Assembly (NCBI RefSeq): GCF_035918015.1
Contig: NZ_CP109132.1
Coordinates: forward strand, 2,170,001 to 2,234,000
From: Streptomyces sp. NBC_01754
GTDB taxonomy: Bacteria; Actinomycetota; Actinomycetes; Streptomycetales; Streptomycetaceae
Reading direction: 5' to 3'
DNA: 64,000 nt
Below the pieces are notes generated by a model. The model was not told the DNA's origin, searched no databases, and worked only from the letters and a program-made list of their open reading frames with translations. Of the stretch, positions 8,933 to 20,147 are shown in pieces (the stretch's first letter is position 1; the number at the start of each line of letters is the position of its first letter). Made by a program: the position numbers and the translations under genes.

Positions 8933-9655
8933 ATGGACGTCGCTTGGGAAGACCTCGGCTGGGAGCGGTTGGGCGAGCGCACGGGGCGCCGGCGCCTGCC
9001 CGGCTGGGACGCGACCGCCGCGCTGGTGGCCGGGACCGACCGCGCGCTGCTCTACGACACCGGCTCCACGCTCCGGGAGGGGGCCGCGCTGCGGGCCGGG
9101 GCCGAGGGTCTGCTCGGCCGGAGGGTGACGCATATCGCACTGAGCCACCCGCACTTCGACCATGTGCTGGGCACCGCCGCCTTCGCGGGTGCGGAGGTGT
9201 ACGGCGCGGTCGGCACGGCGGAGCTGCTGTCCCGGGGCGCGGCGGAGCTGCGCGCGGACGCGGTGCGCCACGGGATGGACGAGCGGGACGCCACGGCGGC
9301 GACGGACGCCCTGGTGGTCCCGCGCCACCAGGTGAGCGGCGAGTTGACGCTCGATCTCGGCGGCGGCCTCCAGGTGCTGCTGGCCAACGTGGGGCCGGGC
9401 CACACCGGCCATGATCTGGCGGTGCTGGTGCCGGGCTCCCCGGTCGTGGTGCTCTGCGGCGATCTGGTCGAGGAGTCCGGCGAACCGCAGGCCGGCCCCG
9501 ACGCCGTACCCGCCCACTGGCCGGCCGCACTGGACCGGCTGCTGGAGCTGGGCGGCGAGGACGCGCGGTACGTCCCGGGGCACGGGGCGGTGGTGGACGC
9601 GGCCTTCGTTCGGGCGCAGCGCGCATGGCTGGCGGCCCGGTCCGGCGTGTCGTGA
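8933..9655 (+). CDS. Metallo-beta-lactamase-fold hydrolase
   Basis: 240 residues. The zinc motif HPHFDH is at residues 72-77, with further ligands in the [13 protein letters not shown] segment and VPGHGAVVD near the C-terminus. These are the hallmarks of glyoxalase-II-like MBL hydrolases. The gene starts with ATG at 8933 and is divergent from hrcA, with about 55 bases between this ATG and the hrcA -35 element. It is the first plus-strand gene of the window and is followed 25 bases later by the DUF3097 gene, so these two may be cotranscribed. The substrate is not predictable; thioester or lactone hydrolysis are both possible. Confidence 0.82.
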   Translation: MDVAWEDLGWERLGERTGRRRLPGWDATAALVAGTDRALLYDTGSTLREGAALRAGAEGLLGRRVTHIALSHPHFDHVLGTAAFAGAEVYGAVGTAELLSRGAAELRADAVRHGMDERDATAATDALVVPRHQVSGELTLDLGGGLQVLLANVGPGHTGHDLAVLVPGSPVVVLCGDLVEESGEPQAGPDAVPAHWPAALDRLLELGGEDARYVPGHGAVVDAAFVRAQRAWLAARSGVS

Positions 9656-9680
9656 ACGGGCCCCGGCCTATCGTCGGTCC

Positions 9681-10499
9681 ATGCGCAGCTACCAGCCGGA
9701 CCTGACCCCTCCGTGGAAGAGGTCCGCCCCCGTTCCCGAGGTACCCGCCGAGCCCGATCTGGTGGTGGAGGAAGTGTCCACCGGCTTCTGCGGTGCGGTG
9801 ATCCGGTGCGAGAAGACGGCCCAGGGGCCTGTGGTCACCCTGGAGGACCGTTTCGGCAAGCACCGGGTGTTTCCCATGGAGCCGCGTGGCTTCCTGCTGG
9901 AGGGCGAGGTCGTGACGCTGGTCCGCCCGTCGGCGGGCGGACCGGTCCGCCCGGCGCGTACGGCGTCCGGTTCGGTGGCCGTGCCCGGGGCGCGGGCGCG
10001 GGTGGCCCGGGCGGGCCGTATCTACGTGGAGGGGCGGCACGACGCCGAGCTCGTGGAGCGGGTCTGGGGCGACGACCTGCGCGTCGAGGGCGTGGTGGTG
10101 GAGTACCTGGAGGGCATCGACGACCTGCCGGCGATCGTGCGTGAGTTCGCCCCGGGCCCGGATGCCCGGCTCGGGGTGCTGGTCGACCATCTGGTGCCGG
10201 GGTCCAAGGAGTCCCGTATCGCCGCCCAGGTCGACGACGAGCACGTGCTCGTGGTCGGGCATCCGTACATCGACGTCTGGGAGGCCGTGAAGCCGTCGTC
10301 CGTGGGGATCGGCGCGTGGCCGGTGGTGCCGCGCGGCCAGGACTGGAAGACGGGGGTGTGCGGGGCTCTGGGGTGGCCGGAGAACACCGGGGCGGCCTGG
10401 CGGCACATCCTGTCCCGGGTCGGCTCGTACAAGGACCTGGAGCCGCAGCTGCTGGGCCGGGTCGAGGAACTGATCGACTTCGTCACCCTGCCCGGCTGA
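9681..10499 (+). CDS. DUF3097 family protein
   Basis: 272 residues from the ATG at 9681. The frame is open further upstream but that portion overlaps the preceding hydrolase gene. The sequence begins MRSYQPDLTPPWKR and contains RIYVEGRHDAELVERVWGDDLR and GVLVDHLVPGSKESRIA. I recognise this as the actinobacterial DUF3097 family. The EGxxDxxLVE and DxLxxG patterns resemble a Toprim fold, so a nucleic-acid-related role is possible, but this is inference. No membrane segment or signal peptide is seen. It converges on hemW, with a shared hairpin between them at 10508-10541. Confidence 0.8.
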   Translation: MRSYQPDLTPPWKRSAPVPEVPAEPDLVVEEVSTGFCGAVIRCEKTAQGPVVTLEDRFGKHRVFPMEPRGFLLEGEVVTLVRPSAGGPVRPARTASGSVAVPGARARVARAGRIYVEGRHDAELVERVWGDDLRVEGVVVEYLEGIDDLPAIVREFAPGPDARLGVLVDHLVPGSKESRIAAQVDDEHVLVVGHPYIDVWEAVKPSSVGIGAWPVVPRGQDWKTGVCGALGWPENTGAAWRHILSRVGSYKDLEPQLLGRVEELIDFVTLPG

Positions 10500-10507
10500 G
10501 ATCACGC

Positions 10508-10541
10508 GGTGGGGGCGTGCGCCGGAGCGTACGCACCCACC
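10508..10541. terminator. Bidirectional terminator between DUF3097 gene and hemW
   Basis: GGTGGGGGCGTGC pairs with GTACGCACCCACC (13 positions, one mismatch and one G-T) around an 8-base loop. It lies in the short gap between two convergent genes. Confidence 0.6.
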
Positions 10542-10556
10542 CCGGGTGGCCCCCCG

Positions 10557-11798
10557 TCAGTCGACCAGGTCCCGGACCACCGCGTCCGCCAGCAGCCGGC
10601 CCCGCAGGGTGAGGACCGCGCGGCCCTCCCCGTACGGCCCGGCTTCCAGCAGTCCGTCCGTCACCGCCCGGCCCGCCGCGGCGAGCCCGGCCGGGGCGAG
10701 CAGGGACAGCGGGCAGCCCTCCACGAGCCTCAGCTCCAGCAGGATGCGCTCCACCCTCCGGTCCTCGTCACCGAGGACCTCGCGGCCGGCCCCGGGCGAG
10801 CGGCCCTCGGCGAGCGCCTGTGCGTACGCCCCGGGGTGCTTGACGTTCCACCAGCGCACACCGCCGACGTGGCTGTGCGCCCCGGGACCGGCTCCCCACC
10901 AGTCGGCGCCGCGCCAGTAGAGCTCGTTGTGCAGGCACCGCCCCTCGGGTGTGCGGGACCAGTTGGACACCTCGTACCAGGAGAAGCCCGCGGCGGCCAT
11001 CGCCTCGTCGGCGATCAGATAGCGGTCGGCGTGGACGTCGTCGTCGGTCATCGGGACCTCGCCGCGCCGGATCCGGCGGGCCAGCTGGGTGCCCTCCTCG
11101 ACGATCAGCGCGTAGGCCGACACATGGTCGGGGCCCGCGCCGATCGCCGCGTCCAGGGAGGCCCGCCAGTCGTCGTCGGACTCCCCCGGGGTGCCGTAGA
11201 TCAGGTCGAGGTTGACGTGCTCGAAGCCGGCCGCACGCGCCTCGGCCACGCAGGCCTCGGGCCGGCCCGGGGTGTGGGTCCGGTCCAGGATCTTCAGGAC
11301 GTGCTGCCGGGCACTCTGCATCCCGAAGGAGATCCGGTTGAAACCGCCCTCCCGCAGCGCCTCCAGGTAGGCCGGGCCGACGGACTCCGGGTTGGCCTCC
11401 GTGGTGATCTCCGCGTCGTCCGCCAGCCCGAACTCCTCCCGGATCACCGCCAGCATCCTGACGAGGTCGGCGGCGGGCAGCAGCGTCGGCGTACCGCCGC
11501 CGACGAAGACCGTGCGGACCGGGCGCGGGTCGTCGCCGAGCACCTTGCGGGCCTGGCGCACCTCCTCGGTCAGGTGGTCCGCGTAGGTGTCCTGGGAGGC
11601 CGCGGCGCCCCCGGAGCCGCGCAGCTCTGTCGCCGTGTAGGTGTTGAAGTCGCAGTACCCGCAGCGAGTCGCGCAGTAGGGCACGTGCAGGTAGAAGCCG
11701 AGCGGCCGGCCTGCGGCGCCTTCCAGGGCGTGGAGGGGCAGGGCCCCGTCGTCGGGCACGGGTTCACCATCGGGCAGTACGGAGGGCATACCACCCAT
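10557..11798 (-). CDS. hemW: Radical SAM heme chaperone HemW
   Basis: 413 residues. The radical-SAM cluster motif CATRCGYC gives cysteines at 42, 46 and 49, followed by DFNTYT. The glycine-rich VFVGGGTPTLLP and the GMQSARQHVLKILDRTH segments are typical of the HemN/HemW family. The HemN-specific residues needed for coproporphyrinogen dehydrogenation are not obvious, so HemW (heme insertion chaperone) is the better call than the older 'oxygen-independent coproporphyrinogen III oxidase'. Start choices are GTG 11804 (overlapping the upstream phosphatase stop as GTGA), ATG 11798 (with GGGTGA upstream) and ATG 11789; I give 11798. Confidence 0.88.
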   Translation of the reverse strand: MGGMPSVLPDGEPVPDDGALPLHALEGAAGRPLGFYLHVPYCATRCGYCDFNTYTATELRGSGGAAASQDTYADHLTEEVRQARKVLGDDPRPVRTVFVGGGTPTLLPAADLVRMLAVIREEFGLADDAEITTEANPESVGPAYLEALREGGFNRISFGMQSARQHVLKILDRTHTPGRPEACVAEARAAGFEHVNLDLIYGTPGESDDDWRASLDAAIGAGPDHVSAYALIVEEGTQLARRIRRGEVPMTDDDVHADRYLIADEAMAAAGFSWYEVSNWSRTPEGRCLHNELYWRGADWWGAGPGAHSHVGGVRWWNVKHPGAYAQALAEGRSPGAGREVLGDEDRRVERILLELRLVEGCPLSLLAPAGLAAAGRAVTDGLLEAGPYGEGRAVLTLRGRLLADAVVRDLVD

Positions 11799-11800
11799 TG

Positions 11801-13729
11801 TCACCCGTCGCCGGTGCTTTCCCCTCCACGCTCCGGCGGGCAGGACTGGAGCACGAGCAGCGCGAGGTCGTCGTCGGGCGGCTGCTCGGCGAAGGCGTGG
11901 ACGGCCCGCCTGATCCGGTCGGCGATGCCGTCGGCCGACAGTCCCGCGCAGGCCGCCAGGGCGTGCGCGAGCCCGTCGCCGTCGTCGAACATCAGCCGCC
12001 CGGAACGCCGCTCCGTCACTCCGTCGGTGACGCACAGGAGGCTGTCGCCCGGCGCCAGGTCGAAGCTCTGGCTCTCGTACGCGACGTCCTCCACGACGCC
12101 GAGCAGGACCTGCGGCTCGACGGCCGGGCGTACGGATCCGTCGGGGCGCAGCAGCAAGGGCAGCGGGTGTCCGGCGCTGGCCACGGTGCAGCGCACGCCG
12201 CCGCCGGGCAGGGGGACGAGGTCGCCGTAGAGCAGCGAGAGGAAACGCGACTGGGAGCCGTCCTGGATCTGTCGGCCGCCCGCCGCGGCGACCATCAGGG
12301 CGGCGGCCTCGGCCGCCTCCATGGCGTCGTCCAGCAGAAGCCGGTTGAGCCGGTCCAGGACCTCCCCGACGCTGAAGCCCTCCCGGGACAGCAGCCGCAA
12401 CCAGGGCCGGGCGAGGCCGGTGACGACGGCGGCTTCGGGGCCGCTGCCCTGGACGTCGCCGAGCACGAAGCACCAGCGGCCGCCCGGGCAGGGGAAGAGG
12501 TCGTAGAAGTCTCCCCCGACCACCCCGTCGTCGCCCGGCTCGTACACCAGGGCGCTGGTGACACCCGGAATGTCGGCGACCTTGCTGGGCAGCAGACCGC
12601 GCTGGAGGATGCGGCTGATGGTGGCCTGCCGGGTGTAGGCCCGCGCGGCGCCCACGGCGAGGCCGACGCGGCGTACGAAGTCGGCGACGAGCGCGGCGAC
12701 CTCACCCGGGAAGTGCGCGACGCCCTCCCGGCCGACCAGCACGGCACCGAGCGTCCGTCCGCCGGAGGTGATGCCGTGGGCGAGGACGGTGCCGTCGGTG
12801 CCCCCGTACCCGTCCTGGGCGTCGCGGGGCCACGGTACGGCGACGGCGCCCGGGCCGACACCGGCGGGGAGGCGGAACGGCTCCTTCTCCAGTGCCGGGC
12901 GCAGCAGGTCGGCCGCCGTCTCGTCGCGGTGCCAGACCCCTGCGAGCCGCGGGGCCGCCCCGGGGCCGCCGCCCTCGCTCTCCAGCCAGATCGCGCACCA
13001 GTCGGCGAGCCGGTCCACCACCAGCTGTCCCGCTATCGCGGCCACCAGGTCCTCGTCGAGCTGGCCGGCGAGCAGGTCGGAGGCCTCGGCCAGGAAGGAG
13101 AGCGCCCCGCGCCCGGCCAGGCCCGTGTCGCGACCGTCGACCCCCGCCGTGGGCAGGGCGGCCACCGTGCGGGGCCGGGGCGCCGCCTCCCCGGCCGGGA
13201 CGGGGGCGGCGGGCAGGTCCTCCCAGTCGTCGGCGGGCAGCCGGGCCCAGACGGTCTTGAGGCCGGTGCGGTAGGTGATGCCCCAGGACTCGGCGAGGGT
13301 GGCCACGAGCTGGAGCCCCCGGCCGTACTCGGCGGGGTCGGGGCGCTGCTCCGGATCGTCGCGGACCGAACGCGCGGGGTGGTGGTCGGTGATCTCCAGG
13401 ACCAGCGCGGCGGGCTCGGCGCCGGACGCGCCCTCCAGACGGAGGAGCAGCTCCACGGCCGTACCGGCGTGCACGACGGCGTTGGTGACCAGTTCGTTGG
13501 CGACGGTCACCGCGTCGTCGGCGAGCCGGCCTCCGAAGCCCCCGGGCCCGGGCAGGCCGAGCTCGGCCCACTCGGCGAGGGCGGCCCTGACGAACCGGCG
13601 GCCCGCGGAGGGGGCCAGCGGAATGCCGGGCAGGCTCGTACGGGCGACCGAACGAGGGTCGTCGCCCTGACCGGCGACGACACTTCCGGGACGGTGCACG
13701 ATGTCCCGCTGCAAGGGAATGGGCCCCAC
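11801..13729 (-). CDS. SpoIIE-type serine phosphatase with HATPase and GAF domains
   Basis: 642 residues. Domain order: an anti-sigma-type HATPase domain at about 30-165 (DDAVTVANELVTNAVVHAG and EYGRGLQLVATLAESWG), a GAF-like domain at about 210-370, and a PP2C/SpoIIE phosphatase at about 395-630 with metal motifs VGGDFYDLF, GDVQGSGPEAA and TDGVTE. Such proteins dephosphorylate anti-anti-sigma factors and control alternative sigma factors in Streptomyces. The combination of kinase-like and phosphatase modules suggests it acts both on and as an anti-sigma factor. The GTG at 13729 has AGGAG at a 7-base spacing; the frame stays open to 13909 but without a better start. No transmembrane segment is present. 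Confidence 0.87.
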   Translation of the reverse strand: MGPIPLQRDIVHRPGSVVAGQGDDPRSVARTSLPGIPLAPSAGRRFVRAALAEWAELGLPGPGGFGGRLADDAVTVANELVTNAVVHAGTAVELLLRLEGASGAEPAALVLEITDHHPARSVRDDPEQRPDPAEYGRGLQLVATLAESWGITYRTGLKTVWARLPADDWEDLPAAPVPAGEAAPRPRTVAALPTAGVDGRDTGLAGRGALSFLAEASDLLAGQLDEDLVAAIAGQLVVDRLADWCAIWLESEGGGPGAAPRLAGVWHRDETAADLLRPALEKEPFRLPAGVGPGAVAVPWPRDAQDGYGGTDGTVLAHGITSGGRTLGAVLVGREGVAHFPGEVAALVADFVRRVGLAVGAARAYTRQATISRILQRGLLPSKVADIPGVTSALVYEPGDDGVVGGDFYDLFPCPGGRWCFVLGDVQGSGPEAAVVTGLARPWLRLLSREGFSVGEVLDRLNRLLLDDAMEAAEAAALMVAAAGGRQIQDGSQSRFLSLLYGDLVPLPGGGVRCTVASAGHPLPLLLRPDGSVRPAVEPQVLLGVVEDVAYESQSFDLAPGDSLLCVTDGVTERRSGRLMFDDGDGLAHALAACAGLSADGIADRIRRAVHAFAEQPPDDDLALLVLQSCPPERGGESTGDG

Positions 13730-13963
13730 GGTGCGGCTCCTGACGGTCTCGCGATACGCCGCTGACGCTCCGGGGCTTCCGTCCGGACACGGAGGACGAA
13801 AGACCCTAGGACAGAGTGACAGACGGGCCGCACCCATAAGCGCCGAGTGACCAAAACGATCGACGTCGGACAGAAACGGGCCGGGGCCGCCGGATGCCTG
13901 CGCACCCACCGGTCCCGGCCCTGACGTGCGCGTTCGCCGCGCCGCGTCCCGGTTCCCGTGTCC

Positions 13964-15853
<1,890 letters not shown>

Positions 15854-15937
15854 GACGTCCTCCGGGCCTGCGGGATTGCTACGACCGGCTTCTCGGTGCT
15901 GGTGCTTGTCTTCCTGTTTTTCCGTTCCCGCCCAGCC

Positions 15938-15956
15938 GGTTAACTGGCGAGTAACC
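15938..15956. promoter_or_regulatory. Candidate operator upstream of the fatty acyl-CoA ligase gene
   Basis: GGTTAACTGGCGAGTAACC is a near palindrome (GGTT..ACT..AGT..AACC). It lies just downstream of a possible minus-strand promoter, TTACGC-N17-TAGTCT, in the interval 15969-15997. The position fits repression by a TetR-type fatty-acid regulator, but the cognate protein is not in the window. Confidence 0.4.
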
Positions 15957-16030
15957 AACGGGGTGCTGATCAGACTAGAGCGCACCGGTCTGCGGCGTAA
16001 GAGGCAACAGGCCGCCGCTTCATAACGAAC

Positions 16031-16070
16031 GGTCCCCGGGAGCGCGGACGTGTCCGCGCTCCCGGGGACC
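16031..16070 (-). terminator. Second terminator hairpin downstream of lepA
   Basis: A perfect 19-bp inverted repeat with a 2-base loop (arms beginning GGTCCCCGGGAGCGCGGAC). With the hairpin at 16076-16108 it forms a tandem terminator after lepA. Confidence 0.75.
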
Positions 16071-16075
16071 GGTGG

Positions 16076-16108
16076 GGCGCTCCCCGGCGCGGGACGCCGG
16101 GGAGCGCC
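16076..16108 (-). terminator. First terminator hairpin downstream of lepA
   Basis: Perfect 14-bp stem (GGCGCTCCCCGGCG and its complement) with a 5-base loop, only 4 bases after the lepA stop. Confidence 0.75.
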
Positions 16109-16112
16109 GGCG

Positions 16113-17987
16113 CTACTTCTTGGCCTTGCCCTCGCCGGCGGACTCGTCGGTGGACAGGACGGTGATGAACGCGTCCTGCGGCACCTCCACGTTGCCGACC
16201 ATCTTCATCCGCTTCTTGCCTTCCTTCTGCTTCTCCAGCAGCTTCCGCTTACGGGAGATGTCACCGCCGTAGCACTTGGCGAGGACGTCCTTGCGGATGG
16301 CGCGGACGGTCTCACGGGCGATGACCCGGGAGCCGATGGCCGCCTGGATCGGCACCTCGAAGTTCTGCCGGGGGATGAGCTTCTGCAGTTTGGCGACGAG
16401 CCGGACGCCGTACGCGTACGCCTTGTCCTTGTGGGTGACCGCCGAGAAGGCGTCGACCTTGTCGCCGTGCAGCAGGATGTCGACCTTGACGAGCTGGGCC
16501 GACTGCTCGCCCGTGGGCTCGTAGTCGAGCGAGGCGTATCCCCGGGTCTTGGACTTCAGCTGGTCGAAGAAGTCGAAGACGATCTCGGCCAGCGGCAGGG
16601 TGTAGCGGATCTCGACCCGGTCCTCCGAGAGGTAGTCCATGCCGAGCAGGGTGCCGCGTCGGCTCTGGCAGAGCTCCATGATCGCGCCGATGAACTCGCT
16701 GGGCGCCAGGACGGTGGCCCGGACGACCGGCTCGTGCACCTTGTCGATCTTGCCCTCGGGGAACTCGCTCGGGTTGGTGACGATGTGCTCCGTACCGTCC
16801 TCCATGTCGACGCGGTAGACCACGTTGGGGGCGGTGGCGATGAGCTCCAGGCCGAACTCACGCTCCAGCCGCTCGCGGATCACGTCGAGGTGGAGCAGCC
16901 CGAGGAAGCCGACGCGGAAGCCGAAGCCGAGCGCGGCGGAGGTCTCCGGCTCGTACACCAGGGCGGCGTCGTTGAGCTGGAGCTTGTCCAGGGCCTCGCG
17001 CAGGTCCGGATAGTCCGAGCCGTCCAGCGGGTACAGCCCGGAGAACACCATGGGCTTGGGGTCCTTGTAGCCGCCCAGGGCCTCGGTCGCGCCGTTGCTG
17101 AGGCTGGTGATGGTGTCACCGACCTTCGACTGCCGGACGTCCTTCACACCGGTGATGATGTAGCCGACCTCACCGACGCCGATGCCGTCGGCGGGGGTCA
17201 TCTCCGGGGAGGAGACGCCGATCTCCAGCAGCTCGTGGGTGGCGCCCGTCGACATCATCCTGATGCGCTCGCGCTTGTTGAGCTTGCCGTCGACGACCCT
17301 GACGTAGGTGACGACGCCGCGGTAGGGGTCGTACACCGAGTCGAAGATCATCGCGCGGGCAGCGGCGTCGGCGACACCGACCGGGGGCGGCACGTCCTTC
17401 ACCACCCGGTCGAGCAGCGCCTCCACGCCGATCCCGGTCTTCGCGGACACCTTGAGCACGTCGTCGGGCGAGCAGCCGATGAGGTTGGCCAGTTCCTCGG
17501 AGAACTTCTCCGGCTGCGCGGCGGGCAGGTCGATCTTGTTGAGCACCGGCACGATGGTGAGGTCGTTCTCCATCGCCAGGTAGAGGTTGGCGAGGGTCTG
17601 CGCCTCGATCCCCTGGGCCGCGTCGACCAGCAGGACGGTGCCCTCGCATGCGGCGAGGGAGCGGGAGACCTCATAGGTGAAGTCCACGTGGCCAGGGGTG
17701 TCGATCATGTTGAGGACGTGGGTCCTGCCCTCGTCCTCGCCCTCGTTGGGCGCCCACGGCAGACGGACCGCCTGGGACTTGATGGTGATACCGCGCTCGC
17801 GCTCGATGTCCATCCGGTCGAGATACTGAGCACGCATCTGCCGCTGGTCGACCACACCCGTCAGCTGGAGCATCCGGTCGGCAAGCGTCGACTTGCCGTG
17901 GTCGATGTGCGCGATGATGCAGAAGTTACGGATCAGCGCCGGGTCGGTACGGCTCGGCTCGGGCACGTTGGTAGGAGTCGCGGGCAC
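16113..17987 (-). CDS. lepA: Elongation factor 4 (back-translocating GTPase LepA)
   Basis: 624 residues from GTG 17987. The G domain starts [19 protein letters not shown] (P-loop), with switch motifs [10 protein letters not shown] and [21 protein letters not shown], then NKIDLP. The rest has the EF-G-like domains and the LepA-specific C-terminus ending in basic residues ([17 protein letters not shown]). LepA acts on stalled or newly assembled ribosomes. The open frame to 18407 is an artefact that would run over the divergent rpsT gene. Two strong hairpins follow the gene. It is divergent from rpsT, an arrangement conserved in actinomycetes. Confidence 0.96.
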   Translation of the reverse strand: MPATPTNVPEPSRTDPALIRNFCIIAHIDHGKSTLADRMLQLTGVVDQRQMRAQYLDRMDIERERGITIKSQAVRLPWAPNEGEDEGRTHVLNMIDTPGHVDFTYEVSRSLAACEGTVLLVDAAQGIEAQTLANLYLAMENDLTIVPVLNKIDLPAAQPEKFSEELANLIGCSPDDVLKVSAKTGIGVEALLDRVVKDVPPPVGVADAAARAMIFDSVYDPYRGVVTYVRVVDGKLNKRERIRMMSTGATHELLEIGVSSPEMTPADGIGVGEVGYIITGVKDVRQSKVGDTITSLSNGATEALGGYKDPKPMVFSGLYPLDGSDYPDLREALDKLQLNDAALVYEPETSAALGFGFRVGFLGLLHLDVIRERLEREFGLELIATAPNVVYRVDMEDGTEHIVTNPSEFPEGKIDKVHEPVVRATVLAPSEFIGAIMELCQSRRGTLLGMDYLSEDRVEIRYTLPLAEIVFDFFDQLKSKTRGYASLDYEPTGEQSAQLVKVDILLHGDKVDAFSAVTHKDKAYAYGVRLVAKLQKLIPRQNFEVPIQAAIGSRVIARETVRAIRKDVLAKCYGGDISRKRKLLEKQKEGKKRMKMVGNVEVPQDAFITVLSTDESAGEGKAKK

Positions 17988-18096
17988 GCAGGGTCCTGAT
18001 TCTTGAGACGCCGGACGCCGTGTCTCGGGTCGAGGTCGGTTCGGACGGATCGATACGTAGCTTCCATCGTCCCACGCCTGAGCGGCTGTGAGCGGT

Positions 18097-18126
18097 TTGG
18101 GCCGGTCGGAGGGTGACTGATACCGT
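18097..18126 (+). promoter_or_regulatory. Probable rpsT promoter
   Basis: TTGGGC (18097-18102) and TACCGT (18121-18126) with an 18-base spacer, giving a start near 18133 and a 5' leader of about 70 bases before rpsT. Inferred from consensus likeness only. Confidence 0.45.
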
Positions 18127-18203
18127 GGGCAGCTGTGTCTCGTGGCCCTTCGAGGCGGCGTGGCACTCCAATGAAGATCCAACGAACCTGAAAAGGCTCT
18201 TTC

Positions 18204-18470
18204 GTGGCGAACATCAAGTCCCAGATCAAGCGGAACAAGACGAACGAGAAGGCGCGCCTGCGTAACAAGGCCGTCAAGTCGTCGCTCAAGACCGCGATCC
18301 GCAAGGCCCGTGAGGCAGCCGCCGCCGGTGACGTCGAGAAGGCCACCGTGGCCGCGCGCGACGCGTCGCGCGCGCTCGACAAGGCTGTCTCGAAGGGTGT
18401 CATCCACAAGAACTCCGCCGCCAACAAGAAGTCGGCGCTGGCAGTGAAGGTGGCCGCCCTCCAGGGCTGA
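18204..18470 (+). CDS. rpsT: 30S ribosomal protein S20
   Basis: 88 residues, highly basic, beginning [20 protein letters not shown] and containing the conserved [13 protein letters not shown] helix and [14 protein letters not shown] tail (here [14 protein letters not shown]). S20 binds 16S rRNA and acts early in 30S assembly. GTG start with AAAAGG upstream. It is divergent from lepA and convergent with holA; a strong hairpin at 18590-18634 follows. Confidence 0.97.
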   Translation: MANIKSQIKRNKTNEKARLRNKAVKSSLKTAIRKAREAAAAGDVEKATVAARDASRALDKAVSKGVIHKNSAANKKSALAVKVAALQG

Positions 18471-18589
18471 GCTTGTGATGTGAACGCCGGAACGGACTCA
18501 GCGGGCCCTCTCTCCCGCTCCTGACCGGCACCCCGCGCCGCACACCGAACCTGCGTTCGCCACGCGGGTGCGGCGCACCGAGCATGAGT

Positions 18590-18634
18590 GCGAAGGCCCC
18601 GGCCCGTCCTCCCCAGGACGGCCGGGGCCTTCGC
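18590..18634. terminator. Bidirectional terminator between rpsT and holA
   Basis: Long inverted repeat: 15-base arms (GCGAAGGCCCCGGCC and complement) enclosing a second 5-bp stem (GTCCT/AGGAC). It lies between convergent genes. Confidence 0.8.
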
Positions 18635-18670
18635 GCTGCCCGAGCCCGGCCGCCTTCGCGCTGCCCGAGC
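18628..18670. repeat. 18-bp direct repeat next to the rpsT/holA terminator
   Basis: CCTTCGCGCTGCCCGAGC occurs at 18628-18645 and again at 18653-18670. The first copy includes the last bases of the terminator arm, so the duplication arose from the terminator edge. Confidence 0.85.
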
Positions 18671-18701
18671 AGGGCCACCGTCCCGGGAAGGACGTGGGGG
18701 C

Positions 18702-19691
18702 TCAGCGGCCACCGGACCGGGCCGCGCGGGCGACCGCGACCACGGCCTTCTCCAGTGCGTACTCGGGATCGTCCCCGCCCCCCTTGACCCCGGCGTCGGC
18801 CAGGGCGACCGCTCGCAGCGCCGCCGACACCCCGTCGGGCGTCCATCCCCGCATCTGCTGGCGCACCCGGTCGATCTTCCAGGGCGGCATGCCGAGCTCG
18901 CGGGCGAGGTCGGCCGGCCTGCCTCCGCGGGCCGAGGACAGCTTGCCGATCGCGCGGACCCCCTGGGCGAGCGCGCTGGTGATCAGCACGGGGGCGACCC
19001 CCGTCGACAAGGACCAGCGCAGCGCCTCCAGGGCGTCCGCAGCCCTGCCCTCGACCGCCCGGTCGGCGACGGTGAAGGAGGACGCCTCCGCGCGGCCCGT
19101 GTAGTAGCGGCCGACGATCGCCTCGTCGATGGTGCCTTCGACGTCTGCGGTCAGCTGGGAGGCGGCGCTCGCCAGCTCGCGCAGATCACTGCCGATGGAG
19201 TCCACGAGCGCCTGGCAGGCCTCGGGGGTGGCCGACCGCCCCAGCGCCCGGAACTCCGACCTGACGAAGGTGAGCCGCTCGGCGGGTTTGGTCGTCCTGG
19301 GGCAGGCGACCTCGCGCGCCCCGGCCTTCCGCGCCGCGTCCAGCAGGCCCTTGCCCCTGGCGCCTCCCGCGTGCAGGAGCACCAGCGTGATCTCCTCGGC
19401 GGGCGCGGTGAGGTACGCCTTGACGTCCTTGACCGTGTCGGCGGGGAGGTCCTGCGCGTTGCGGACGATCACCACCTTGCGTTCCGCGAAGAGCGACGGG
19501 CTGGTCAGCTCGGCGAGCGTGCCGGGCTGCAACTGGTCCGAGGTGAGGTCGCGTACGTCGGTGTCGGCGTCGGACGCGCGGGCCGCCGCCACCACCTGCT
19601 GCACGGCACGGTCCAGGAGCAGGTCCTCCTGGCCCACGGCCAGCGTGACGGGGGCGAGCGGATCGTCGGTGGAATTCCTTCTGGTGGCCAT
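18702..19691 (-). CDS. holA: DNA polymerase III subunit delta
   Basis: 329 residues from ATG 19691. Delta opens the beta clamp in the clamp-loader complex. The sequence has the family's N-terminal features (DPLAPVTLAVGQEDLLLDRAVQQV), the AERKVVIVRNAQDLP strand and the C-terminal collar domain (GRPADLARELGMPPWKIDRVRQQM). An in-frame extension to 19895 has no sensible start and is low-complexity. It converges on rpsT and shares the terminator at 18590-18634. Confidence 0.92.
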   Translation of the reverse strand: MATRRNSTDDPLAPVTLAVGQEDLLLDRAVQQVVAAARASDADTDVRDLTSDQLQPGTLAELTSPSLFAERKVVIVRNAQDLPADTVKDVKAYLTAPAEEITLVLLHAGGARGKGLLDAARKAGAREVACPRTTKPAERLTFVRSEFRALGRSATPEACQALVDSIGSDLRELASAASQLTADVEGTIDEAIVGRYYTGRAEASSFTVADRAVEGRAADALEALRWSLSTGVAPVLITSALAQGVRAIGKLSSARGGRPADLARELGMPPWKIDRVRQQMRGWTPDGVSAALRAVALADAGVKGGGDDPEYALEKAVVAVARAARSGGR

Positions 19692-19851
19692 CGCGGTCCA
19701 GCATCCCACGTGCCTGTGACAAGAGGACCGCGTCCTGTTCCCGCCCTGCCCCTGCCGCTGCCCCGGTTCGGGATCCTGTCCGGAACCGGCCGGGGGCCGG
19801 TCCGGCCGCCGTCCGGCCGGAACAGGGCTGCGAATACCGGAGAATGTCCGG

Positions 19852-20097
19852 GTGAGCGATGTGAGACATGTGCTGGTGCTGCCCGACCGCGACACGGCTC
19901 AGGACGTGGCCGACGAACTCGCCGACCGCTTCGGCGTCACCGAGGAGCCCCAGCTCGTACGGGACGCCCTGGCCGGCGAGGACGACGCCGAGGACGCCCA
20001 GTGGCTGGTGGTCGTGGAGGACCCGGCCGGACGCCTGGACGCCACCGCCCTCGACGCGTTCGCCGCGGAGTACGAGGGGTGGCTGGAGGCCCAGTGA
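19852..20097 (+). CDS. Small conserved acidic protein, function unknown
   Basis: 81 residues from GTG 19852 with GGAG about 9 bases upstream. The sequence is strongly acidic (DTAQDVADELADRFGVTEEP, later AGEDDAEDAQWLVVVEDP), begins with a beta strand (HVLVLPDRD) and has a compact alpha/beta pattern. I know of similar small proteins next to holA in streptomycetes but no function. It is divergent from holA and convergent with the YceI-domain gene. No cysteines, signal peptide or membrane segment. Confidence 0.7.
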   Translation: MSDVRHVLVLPDRDTAQDVADELADRFGVTEEPQLVRDALAGEDDAEDAQWLVVVEDPAGRLDATALDAFAAEYEGWLEAQ

Positions 20098-20147
20098 GGC
20101 CCTGGCCGGCGCGGGCCTCGGCCGGTCGGTGCGCGGCCGCGGCGCGG

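Noticed and set aside
16113-18407. Extended LepA frame covering rpsT on the other strand
   Set aside because: The extra sequence is low-complexity, overlaps rpsT and its promoter, and LepA length is normal from 17987.
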